From positions 1-37,897 of the forward strand of contig NW_026516463.1 in the NCBI RefSeq assembly GCF_025602895.1: 37,897 nucleotides of DNA. The letters run 5' to 3'. Positions within the stretch are counted from its first letter, which is position 1. Every line of letters begins with the position of its first letter. The notes under the pieces were generated by a model. The model was given only the letters and a program-made list of their open reading frames with translations, searched no databases and was not told the DNA's origin. The position numbers and the translations under genes are program-made. This document shows, piece after piece, positions 1 through 9,287 of the stretch. Source of the DNA: Polychytrium aggregatum. Lineage: Eukaryota > Chytridiomycota > Chytridiomycetes > Polychytriales.

Positions 1-356
1 GTCTATAACACGCTGACAACTTCGGGTCAGTCAGGTCTAGTTTGAGATCGATTGGCCCGAGAGTCGAATGTTTTTGGGAGGGTTGAGTCAACAAATCTTT
101 GTCACAGCGTGGTTGTTATGGCATGGCACCAATCTGCATTCAAAACAGAATCAACTCCCTCATAGATCATCTCGAGTATCAATTCAATGACACCAACATT
201 CCTCCGTGTTTTCAAGATCTGATACGGGTGTTAGGAATATGGAACTATACATATCTCGTGCCTGACTACTCATACTTGTATCTCTATATCTTCATGAGAG
301 TTTTCTCTAATGACTGGGTACAAGTCATTTCTCGTTCTCCATGACTATTTAGCATC
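1..356. other. intergenic, left edge
   Basis: No supported gene. The stretch is AT-rich compared with the rest of the window and lies directly downstream of the minus-strand CLC stop codon, so it probably includes that gene's 3' UTR. A short open frame on the plus strand (99-344) has no recognisable domain and I do not call it. Confidence 0.5.
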
Positions 357-3300
357 TCATGGCTTGTCGATATCTATCGTTTGATCCAGTGTTCCAACGG
401 GATGTTTATCGTGCTCGATTCTGGGCTTGAGAAGGTCAATCCTCGAAATCATTCCCACCATAAACCCATTTCGATCTACCACCAATATTTGTCGGAGCCC
501 CATTTGACGAAATATACTGAACGCCTTTGCTGCCGTCGTGTTTTCCCGAACAATGAATGGCGACACATTCATGATGTTCCTCAGCTGCGATTTGTTAGAC
601 GGATAACATTGGCATGAGTTTATGAGTAGGAGTAGATACCTCGTCATATCTTTGTGCTTTTAAACTTACCGATATGATTCGATTTGTGTCTGGATCTTCG
701 TTCATGTATATGTCGATGGCGGATTGTATTCTATCTCGCCGGACGTATCCGATCGGCTTTGGTTTGTGGTGGTGATCGATTCGACCATCCCCGTCGTTAT
801 CCAAGTTGTAATATTCAACGACAGGAAAGCCACTGTGGGTTTCCTCCTTTGCGTATTTGATCAATTTCGAGAGCTTCATATTCTCCTCGATGCAAACCAC
901 ATGCTGATTCATGATTTGGGATACCGACATGAACTTGAGCTCGGCATAGGGTTCGTGACTCAAATATGGAACCTTGTTGTTTTCCATCTCTGTATGGTAG
1001 ATGGATTCGGGAGAAATACTTGATGATACCCATGCGCCAATGAACGTCACGATGATCAAAACAGGCAGGGTCGTATAATCGCCTGTCAGCTCAAATGATA
1101 TCACCGTTACGGTCAAAACCAAACGGGAAGTCGACGCCCAAAATGAAGCCATCGTGATGAGCGCGTAGTATCCAGGATCCTGGACATATACTCCAAATGA
1201 CTCCCCAATATAATTGATAACGACCCCGGCCATTCGTCCAAAAGCTGCGCCTATGATAAGGTTAGGCACGACGACATCTGCGATTGATTATCGACAAAGT
1301 TGTAAGCATTCCCTTCTCGTGTTCCTGCTTCAACTGCGTCCGACTTATCGTGATATTCTGCGTTTTCAAACGCCCCTGTTTCCCTTGCCACGCCGATTTT
1401 ATCATCATTCGTACCTGTTGGAAGGGCAATGTAATAGGTGAGCGTGCTGAGGGACCAGTATATTCCAGCAAAGATCAATAGAGTCTTGATCTTCCATATC
1501 CCGTTCAGACCGCGAATCAGCAGCAACTTGAGCTGTTTTTCTGTATGAAAACCAGTCGGTTAGTCATTTTCACTGTCACATCTTTTTCTATGCATCAGCC
1601 TTAAAGTCGGCGCCCCTCCAAGCCGTCTACCTGGAGTCGTCCATAATAGCGATCGAAGCTCCCAGTAACACAAATCCGACGAAGGCGTCGAATTCGTTGT
1701 TGCAGCTTCGGTGATCATGGATGAAGTGGGTGTCGTGTTGCTCGATGCCGGGGGCTCTGTGGATCGAGAGTGTAGACTCCCTCCATATTCGGTCAATTTA
1801 GTATTGAACTTGAGGTGGAGCCTTTCGAAAACTCCAATATAAGGCCCGGATATTGCCTCTTTGATGAATTCCTCGCCGCTCACATATGTAAAGTTATATC
1901 TTTTGTCGTCCTGGGGTGTTGTCGCGTTATTGGTAGAGTCTGGAAACAGAACATCTCCGGCTGAATCTGGGCAGTATGCGTCTCGGAACTTTTGATAGGT
2001 CAGCAGTAGGTTCTGGGGGAAAAGCAACACTAGATTTGATGAGTTACCCGATTAAGATGTAACAATGCTATCCTATTCGACAGATCATGGCGACCAAATC
2101 GTTTTTATCTCGGCCGCCATGTATCATTGCTTGGTGAATGCTTCAGCTTATCGCTCTTGATAGCAGCGGATCGCATATTCAACATTCAGTGGCATCCGCT
2201 TGAACCTCATTTCCACTCGGCACACACAACCTACCTCGGCAAATGCCGCGTCAAGTTCCAGTGGAAGGCACACGTAGTTGAGCTCTTGGTAGCAATCGCT
2301 GATTGAACTCCCTTGACATATGTTACTGGAGTTGAGTTGGGCACACAACGGAGCCGCTTCCAGTGCATGCTGTACACTATTGAAGAGCGGCGAGCATGTA
2401 TCGACGCTATCCTCAGCCATGGGGATGGCTGTGACTCCCGCGGTGATCAAGCAGACGACGACAACTTCAAGAAGACGCCACAGTTTTGTTCGCATCGAGC
2501 CCTTCTTGTCTTTGTCGATCAAATATCGCTTGCGAGTGCGATGAACAAACGACAGAAACAAATTATGAAGCTGGCCAATTAGAGCTGAGCACACGGCAAT
2601 GAAAATAAAAAACAGAATATGGAACCCGCTATAGTGATCAAAGCATGATATGTTCGTCGGAAACAGGGTGGCGGCTCCGGTGAAGATTCGGTCAAGGAGC
2701 GTGCCGCTGACGCCAGTTAGCTTATTGGTGACGCAAACGACGATGTACGCTGTGGTGGTGCTAAAGATCGTGCGGGTCATGAGACTCGGCTCCCAGAAGC
2801 TGGTTGTCTCTTCGAGAGCAAAGACAGCTGCCCCGACCGGTGCTCGGAAGATTGCGGCAATGGAGGCGGCCGCTCCCAAAGTGGCGAAAAGCCGAAGGTT
2901 CTTCTGCTCCAAAACGTTGAAGAGGCTCATTGCCCCAACGGCCTCGGCGCTGTCGTCTGTATCCATTTTTGCCAAAGTGCCTCCCTCGGCATAGAAAATC
3001 TTCCGCAGCACAGGAAACTTGTGGACTCCCCTTGTTACGACAATGGCGATTGAAGAGCCGATCTTGGCCATGGGACCGTCGATACCTGAATAGAGCCCGG
3101 ATGCCACAAGACCTATGACGCCCACGCATTTGCCAACGATCGTTTGCCAAGTGACTCCCGAAAGAACTGCAGCCCCGTTCAGAAAGGCAATGACCTGGGT
3201 CATGCCCGAGCCTATGGCATCGGGCTATAGACGATAGTACGCTAGAGTGTTAGTTAACCAACAGCCCTTTCAACGCCCGTGAGATATCCACGTCTATGAT

Positions 3301-4216
3301 CAAAGCACCTGCTGGACTGGGAGGATGCGATGATAGGCTGCATCGCCATGGATTGACGATCCCATGGATGGAGTTATGCAGTCAAGCTTTTGTCTGTAAG
3401 CTTCAATAAGCCCTCTTACCGTTATCATCAGAACGAAGAGAGAGGGAAACACTGCAAATCCAACACAGGTTCCCAGGGCAACGAGGACGGCCAGCAACTG
3501 ATTGTTGTGTTCAAACAGATGCTCGAAGAGCTCGATCCTCCACTCGCCTATCTTGTCTGTCGAGAAGACAAGCAGGACAAATGTCAAGGATACCACAATA
3601 GAGATGAACAGTGCCAAAACTGCCATTTCATGTTGTTCGGGATAATGAATATTGTCAGCAAGTACCCAGCGAAGACGACCTTCGCATCGGCTTGTACATT
3701 GGCTTTGGTACTTACAGTACGAGAAGATGTTTTGAGCCAGTATGGTCTATTCCCATAGGCACACCAGGATTAGCCATCAATCGGGTCCGTGAGCATTGAA
3801 GTAAGCACCGCAATGTTACCGGAGCGTGGACCTCGATGGTCAAGTGGGGCATACTGCATGTACATCCTGTTTACTGGGCTCACCCATCGCTTTCCGGCCT
3901 GATCCTGATAGTGTTGTCTCAGGAGATGTCCATCCGGTTCCTCAAAGTCGATGCTCTGGTGCAAGCAAAGAGGTGAGACAACTGCTCTGCTATTAATTGC
4001 CTCACGAGTCATGCTTCCATCAACATCAAACTCCTTGGGAAGACATACCTCATAGTTGGCAAAGTGCTGCGGACCATGCGCCCCTCGTTTTGCAGTTGGG
4101 AGTCTCGGCAGAGTCATGCCGTCCTGCAGATGATCGACCTTTGCCAGGACCGGATGTGACTCCTTTGCTTGCTCGAGTTCGGATATATCGATGGTGTCTG
4201 AATTCGAGTGCGCCAT
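357..4216 (-). CDS. CLC-family chloride channel/exchanger with C-terminal CBS pair
   Basis: Voltage-gated-chloride-channel family membrane protein, predicted 934 aa in nine exons: 4216-4049, 3955-3884, 3746-3716, 3619-3420, 3224-2235, 2012-1631, 1540-1415, 1277-670, 584-357. All junctions are GT-AG, phases agree, stop is TGA. Family signs: GSG at residues 162-164, a GxxGP loop at 204-208, AxFALEE around 289-296, the NLIIGAAFGR helix at 662-671, and two CBS segments (QIMN and NIMN starts) at the C-terminus that usually bind nucleotides. A long Cys/Ser/Thr-rich luminal insert occupies roughly residues 390-610; its exact boundaries are the weakest part. The acidic pair E295/E296 includes the position of the internal proton glutamate, which favours a 2Cl-/H+ exchanger, probably on endomembranes. 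Odd: the gating glutamate is Asp206 and the other two pore motifs are also changed (see findings). Confidence 0.88.
3716..3746 (-). other. 31-nt micro-exon of the CLC gene
   Basis: Exon 3 of the CLC gene. The acceptor ATAG lies just before ACC ATA CTG and the donor is GTAAGT. It is entered in phase 0 and left in phase 1, and joins the end of the cytosolic N-tail (GKRW) to the first membrane helix (LALFISIVV). Without it the frame breaks, so the phase arithmetic supports it. Confidence 0.7.
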
Positions 4217-4680
4217 GACTGCCTGTCACCGGTCGCTACTACTTCAGGTCAACTCAATCGGTCAAGAGAGCGGTACGGGGGTGGACAGGTGCAAGGGCAG
4301 GGGCCGAGGCCACAATTAGCATCCAAACCGACGGATGGAGGAAGTCGGTACTATTTCTTTTCCGAAATCTCTGCTTCGTTTGGAATGCAGCAAAGCGCCG
4401 AATAGAACAATGAAACTCATCGCGCTGCAAAGAAGCGTGGAATTCGGATGAGAAAGCTGTCGTGCAGGCCCCGTGATTGACATCATCGGAAATGGACGAT
4501 GGGGACGGAGCCCTGTCTGCTCCCGAGTGCATTACATGGGGTAGTGCACGCTGTGTGGTCGATGGACATTACGGCGCACAGGAGTGCATATATAGCGAGT
4601 CTGTGTTGAAACGGGGCACCTCAGCACAGGGGTGGCTGGTGTGGTTTGTGTGGGTTGAATTGCGTTGATCGATCGGACTG

Positions 4681-4965
4681 AGTGACATTACAGCCTTTCC
4701 AAAACGAAATGGGTGACATTACAGCCTTTCCAAAATGAAATGGGACACCCCGTTGAGCCATGACAGTAGTTTTTTTCTGGAACCTGAATACACCCACCCA
4801 CTCATTGCGATCATGGCCAAGCACAGCACCCTCGCTTTCCGCATCGCTGCACTGCAGCTTGCGCAAGGTCGCCACCATCTTCAGTGTGTCCAAAAGCACC
4901 ATTCACCGCTGATACTCCGAGACCAGTGTGTAGGTCGATTGTGGAGACCGGAGCGCGACCGTCTG
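4681..4965 (+). mobile_element. degenerate DDE-transposon 5' fragment (copy A)
   Basis: This block is shared in pieces with 20085-20190 and 21608-21775. It starts with a 31-bp unit repeated in tandem (4683-4745), followed by a conserved stretch around GGAACCTGAATACACCCACC and a start-like ATGGCCAAGCACAGCACC at 4814. A downstream frame reads LRKVATIF then VSKSTIHR, the helix-turn-helix signature at the N-terminus of Tc1/mariner/IS630-like transposases. It is then stopped and frame-broken and has no catalytic DDE part. Family assignment is by motif only. Confidence 0.55.
4683..4745. repeat. 31-bp direct tandem duplication
   Basis: Two copies of a unit beginning TGACATTACAGCCTTTCCAA and ending GAAATGGG differ at one base (AACG versus AATG). 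They sit at the outer edge of transposon copy A, and the 21608 copy begins with a related sequence, so the unit may be a degenerate terminal repeat. Confidence 0.7.
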
Positions 4966-5337
4966 ACCCTGACTTGCAGTGACCGCATCTGCAACGATTC
5001 ACTGGTCCCCGTCGCGCTCGCTCACTCCTTGCATCTGCCTCACACAGGGACGCACAGGGAATTGATAAGATCAGCTTCGTCGATGTTGGCCCAGCGTGTG
5101 ATATGATTCGAATACGGCGTGCTGTTGTCCCGCTGTTTCCTCAACACGCCGTACATCACAATGGAAAATCAAGAAAACAGTTTGCAATCAGCTCTGCTTG
5201 ATTTCGGAGTGGCCATCACAGCGGGATCACTGGTGCTTTCTCGGGGAGCTGCTCGCTCTCAGAGCCATTGTCGGCACACCGAAAACCGCTGCTTCCTACC
5301 CTCATGGGCTTGACTCTGCGGAGATATGCCCCTTCGT

Positions 5338-7134
5338 TCACATGACCAAGCACCCTTTCGCCTTCATAGACTCTGCTCTTGCACGAGCCTCCGCCTGTCC
5401 TTGATCTGCCGCCTTGCAGTACCACTCGTACGCCTTGGCACACTCCTTCTTGACACCGATTCCACGCTCATAACACCGAGCCAGGTGAAGTTGGGCGTCG
5501 GCGTTGGCTTGCTCGGCTGCCGCTGTGAACAGAGTCACAGCCATTCGAGCGTCCTTAGTCACGCCAACACCATCGAGATGACAGCATCCGAGGTTGTTTT
5601 GGGCAAGATCGAGGCCTTGATCGGCAGCCAACTGGTAGTAGTGTATCGCGAGAGGAAGATCCTTGGAAACCCCCCATCCTAGTTGGTAGCACCGACCGAG
5701 CATGTTCTGTGCATACATGTTTCCCTGGTTGGCAGACTTGGTGTAGAGGGCTGTAGCCCTGACTTTGTCCATTGCGACTCCGGTTCCATCAAGATACATG
5801 CCGGCCAGGATGCACTGACTCTCGGGATGACCTTGATCGGAGAGCCTAGTATACCATGGGAGAGCAAGTCCGTGGTTGTGGAAGCCACTTTCCGAGCAGT
5901 GGAAATTGGCAAGGCAGAGTTGCGCATCCACATTTCCGGATTCGGCCGCCTTGGTATACCACTGGACAATCAAGTCGTAGGCCGGCTCGACGCCTATACC
6001 GTATCTGTAGCAGTGACCTAGACTCATTTGGGCAGCGACGAGGCCGTCTTCCGCCGCGGCAGCGTACAGTCCAAAGGCCCGGGTGTTGTTCTTTTTGACG
6101 CCTTCTCCACATTGGTAGCAGCGACCAAGGTGGTACTGAGCAAAAGTATTGCCTTGATCTGCGGCGGGGGTGAGCCACTCCACGGCCTTTCCGTAGTCAA
6201 TGTCGACGCCTTCGCCTTTGAGATAGCAGAGGCCAAGCTGATACTGGCTGATGGCATAGTTGTTCTCGGAGAGGTCGATCAGTATGCTGACACCCAGCGT
6301 GGGATCGAGCTCCGTTCCAAAGCCGCGCAGATAGCAAATTGCTGTCAGATGCCCACACAGCCCATCATTGGAAGATCCGACCGAGTTAATCCGGAAGAAC
6401 TGGTTTGCGGCCGCTGATCCGGCGTTTTCTATCCACTAGCCTATCGCTCCCTCAGCAGGATCCATGATGCTCATTTGACTTTCTTGGAGCAGATCGATGC
6501 CTTGTTTGGTGTTTCTCTGGACGCCGCGACCAAGCAAGCTGCACCATCCTAGCATGAAAGAGGCGAGGGACCTCAGGCCCGGATGGGTAGATAGATTCCG
6601 CGCCTCTCGCCAATAGGTAACTGCATCGATATCCGTCTGCTTGATACCGATACCGATAAAGTAGAGCCAACCAAGGTGGTAACAGGCCTCGGCGTTGGAC
6701 GTGGCGCTTTGACGGTAGAGCTGAGCAACTGCCTTCCAAAGCGGATCGGAGGGAGCCAAGTCTTGGGATATGGTATTTGCGATTTGAAGGCAGGCCAGTG
6801 GATCACCACGCCGAGCCTTGTCGAGAGTGAGCTGGGGCACACCCGGAATGGACTCTGGGATGGCCTTTGGTTCATCAGATAATTGCTCTCGCTCGCTCGA
6901 GCGACTGGACAGGTGAGGTGTTTGTGGGCCGGCCTTGCTCGGAGCCGCATCTCTGCGACTGGAATCCAAAAAGCGGGCGCTGTCGACGAGAGTTCTCTCC
7001 GATGCAGGGTCAGACACGACCGAATCTTCGTAGGCCGGAAGGGGCTTGGGGGACAGTCCTTGGAGCCAAACAAGGATTTCAGCAAACTTGGGCCGTTGGA
7101 CTGGGTCCTGATGCCAGCAGAATACGACAAGGTC
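5338..7134 (-). pseudogene. Sel1-repeat region continuing the kinase frame (second TAG inside)
   Basis: The same reading frame as the upstream kinase continues after its TAG (7137-7135) without any shift. It first supplies what looks like the missing end of the kinase C-lobe, with FCWHQDPVQRPKF matching the CW..DP..RP.F signature of subdomain XI. A Ser-rich linker follows, then about ten Sel1/TPR-like repeats (pattern ALGxxYxxGxGVxxDxxxAxxWYxxAA) down to a TGA at 5338. Sel1 repeats are scaffolds for protein contacts. A second in-frame TAG lies at 6438-6436, between the second and third repeat. A 51-nt intron (6479-6429) could remove it in frame, but its donor (GTCAAA) is poor and it is much shorter than the other introns. 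It could be a read-through extension, a separate Sel1 gene starting at an internal Met (such as 7017 or 6183), or a decaying gene. Confidence 0.6.
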
Positions 7135-8577
7135 CTAGAGTGGGTCGTCGATATTGCCGATCTGCTTTGGTCGGTGACCAAGCATGACATGGGAAATGAT
7201 CAAATGCTGGAGGATGGGCTGCCCGTCCGAGGTTACCCAAACAAGTCCGTTGTTCAGGACTTCGTACAGCGTAATGCCGAAGGCATAAACGTCGGTCTTT
7301 TTCGTCGGCGGCGAGGGCTCTCCGGCACTGAGCATCTCTGGCGCCATATACTCAATTGTACCGCCGGGCAGCTGACCGGGGAGGATCTTTCGCGATTGAG
7401 TCGACGCCTGCTTGGTCTCGGCCATTCCAAAATCAGAAATGACAGCATGCGAGGATGAATCAATGAGGATGTTGTCACTCTTGAGGTCTCTGTGAATCAC
7501 ATTGTTGGCATGAATGTACGCCATGCCTGATGCCACCTCGTACATCAGCCGTAGTTTGTCGCTCAAAGTCACAGAGTGATCCGAGTCCGATACGAGCCTC
7601 CGCAAGGTGCCGCGCTCCATGAGGGGAGAGATCATGAAGGGTCGTTCGGCCGTATCGCAGGCGCCGAGGAGCGGGAGGACGTGAGGATGAACCAAGAGCT
7701 TCCAGACACGAACTTCTTGGCGAAAGCGATCAACTTGGCTTTCATCGTATCGACACAGGAGTGGCTTGACAGCAACCTTTGTTCCAAAGTACTTTGCCGA
7801 GAAAACCTCGCTGAACCCGCCAGACCCGATCGGCAGAGGTGACCAGTCCGTGAGGGCACTTTCGTTGATGCGCCAGGTCTCTTTCTGAATCGACATGGAG
7901 ACGCGAGACTGGGACTGGATGACCTGGAGCAGCGGCGAGGCGACGTTGTGCCTTGTGCCCTCGATAGCGGGGTCTTCGACGATGGACTGGAGCTCATCCG
8001 TTACCTTGCGTATCTGCCAGTCATGCATCTGATTGAGCCGAATATCCAGTTCGGTCAGGACCGAGGCGTTGTTTTCTTGAAGAAGCTTATTGACCTTTTC
8101 GAAAAAGATTTGCTCGTGCTGCTCGTCCCGTTGGAGGGCCTGGAAAAGCTCGACTTCGTTGAGCTTGTTGGTGGCTTCGACGGAGAGGGAAAGCATGGTT
8201 CCTTGCCAGAGAATGTCCAGCTGCTTGCAAAACAGCTCGATTCGCTTCCGAGTTTTGTGGGCGCGGAAGATCCGGTTGACCTGGGAACAGGCCATGATTT
8301 TCTCTGTGTAGTACACATGGATCTCGCGGTGAAAGCTGCCGATGCGGTCAACGTGGTGCCGGAAGGTCTCGCCGTCAGACTGGCACTGGCTCAGGGTTTG
8401 GAGGATGTCGTGGGATTGGTTGGCCAAGATCGTCCACGACTGCTGATTCTCCTTGACCTGTTGGATGGCGGTGTACAGCGCGATTGCGGCTTGGACGGCG
8501 ACTTCGAGAACGCCGCCCGGCACAGCCCGAGCAATGCCGGCGACGCCGGCGATGATAGCATCGATCTCGAGGGCCAT
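7135..8577 (-). CDS. TKL-type protein kinase with helical N-terminal domain, stopped in subdomain XI
   Basis: Single exon of 480 codons. Residues 1-240 look all-helical, with heptad-rich stretches at about 85-125 and 140-200. They resemble the helix-bundle/brace N-domains found before TKL kinases (MLKL-NTD-like); this is inference. The kinase core has the glycine loop GSGGFSEV (251-258), VAVK Lys271, alpha-C Glu288, HRD at 362-364 with DLKSDN, DFG at 382-384, APE at 412-414 and KTDVYAFG at 427-434, so catalytic residues are intact. The frame ends at TAG right after DDPL. The following codons encode the rest of the C-lobe, so the native protein was probably a kinase-Sel1 fusion, an architecture expanded in Glomeromycotina and known in chytrids. 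The start is the first Met of the open frame. It is divergently paired with the fungalysin gene 710 bp away. Confidence 0.85.
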   Translation of the reverse strand: MALEIDAIIAGVAGIARAVPGGVLEVAVQAAIALYTAIQQVKENQQSWTILANQSHDILQTLSQCQSDGETFRHHVDRIGSFHREIHVYYTEKIMACSQVNRIFRAHKTRKRIELFCKQLDILWQGTMLSLSVEATNKLNEVELFQALQRDEQHEQIFFEKVNKLLQENNASVLTELDIRLNQMHDWQIRKVTDELQSIVEDPAIEGTRHNVASPLLQVIQSQSRVSMSIQKETWRINESALTDWSPLPIGSGGFSEVFSAKYFGTKVAVKPLLCRYDESQVDRFRQEVRVWKLLVHPHVLPLLGACDTAERPFMISPLMERGTLRRLVSDSDHSVTLSDKLRLMYEVASGMAYIHANNVIHRDLKSDNILIDSSSHAVISDFGMAETKQASTQSRKILPGQLPGGTIEYMAPEMLSAGEPSPPTKKTDVYAFGITLYEVLNNGLVWVTSDGQPILQHLIISHVMLGHRPKQIGNIDDPL

Positions 8578-9287
8578 GCGGGGAGGTGCGGAAGTGGACT
8601 CTCAGGAGAAGCCCGAGGCGATGGAATCGAGCAAAGGAGGAGGGTGGTGGCCAGGAGAAATAGGGATGAGGCTGGCTGCTCCGGGACGGTGATTGGGCGA
8701 AAATCGGCGCGCGACACAGAGGCCAGACGCGCAGTGCGTGTGGCGGTGCAAAGTCGCGTGTGTGGCTTGGCGGTATCATTGCGCAGAAGGCGCGCGAGAG
8801 CCGCCGTGGGAAGCGCCGCGAGAGCAGCCGTGGGAAACAGCCGCCTCGCTGTCGCCTTGGCCAGGGTCACCAGCCCGCCCACGGCCCGCCCATGGCCCCG
8901 TCACGGGGCGCCATGCCTCTGCCGCTGCGCTCTTGGCCTGGCTGGCGCAGCTCCGACCCGACCAATCGCCGCCTGCCCAGCACAAGGCGCCTGTGTGTGT
9001 TGTTGCCCCCGCCTGACCAATCAGCCGGCTGTCTGTGCCGCTGCTCTTCTCGCCATCCCCGCATCTCGCCGTCTTCTCGCCCCCTCTCGCTGTCTTCTCG
9101 GCCTCGTCCGGCCACCCGCTTGCGCGTCTGTTCCGTCCGACCGGCCCCTTGGTCGTCGCCATCGTCTTCGCCATCGCCATCGCCCTCATCCGCATTCCCC
9201 CCCATCGCCTCGCTCCTCGCCCTCCTGCCCACTTATAAACCACATCGCTCCCCCGCCCTCTCGCATCTCCGGGTCTCATCCTTCGAT
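8578..9287. promoter_or_regulatory. divergent promoter region, kinase (-) / fungalysin (+)
   Basis: 710 bp separate the two start codons. The region is GC-rich and, toward the fungalysin side, strongly pyrimidine-rich (C/T tracts around 9030-9230). A TATA-like box TATAAA lies at 9234-9239, about 50 bp before the fungalysin ATG. I see no matching TATA box for the kinase. Long open frames crossing here are GC-rich shadows. Confidence 0.5.
9234..9239 (+). promoter_or_regulatory. TATA box of fungalysin gene
   Basis: TATAAA within CACTTATAAACC, 49-54 bp upstream of the fungalysin start codon and just after a pyrimidine-rich tract. Confidence 0.5.

Larger units (their letters stand above)
4217..5337. 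other. intergenic with transposon debris
   Basis: This lies between the CLC start and the end of the Sel1 frame. It should contain the CLC promoter and the kinase/Sel1 3' region. The recognisable content is the degenerate element at 4681-4965. Open frames here are short and show no domain. Confidence 0.5.

Noticed and set aside
6405..6440. Cloning-vector remnant (NotI-like GCGGCCGC close to a BamHI-like and CACTAG string)
   Set aside because: The order and spacing do not match a polylinker, and the sequence remains in frame with Sel1 coding.
6429..6479. 51-nt intron removing the second TAG of the Sel1 frame
   Set aside because: Phase would fit, but the donor GTCAAA is poor and every supported intron in the window is at least 85 nt. 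Kept only as an alternative.
5338..8577. TAG reassigned to an amino acid in the whole genome
   Set aside because: Fungalysin, the SOG2-like gene and SH3 gene 2 all end in TAG at the expected protein ends, so TAG works as a stop here. Only local read-through, a suppressor or decay remains possible.
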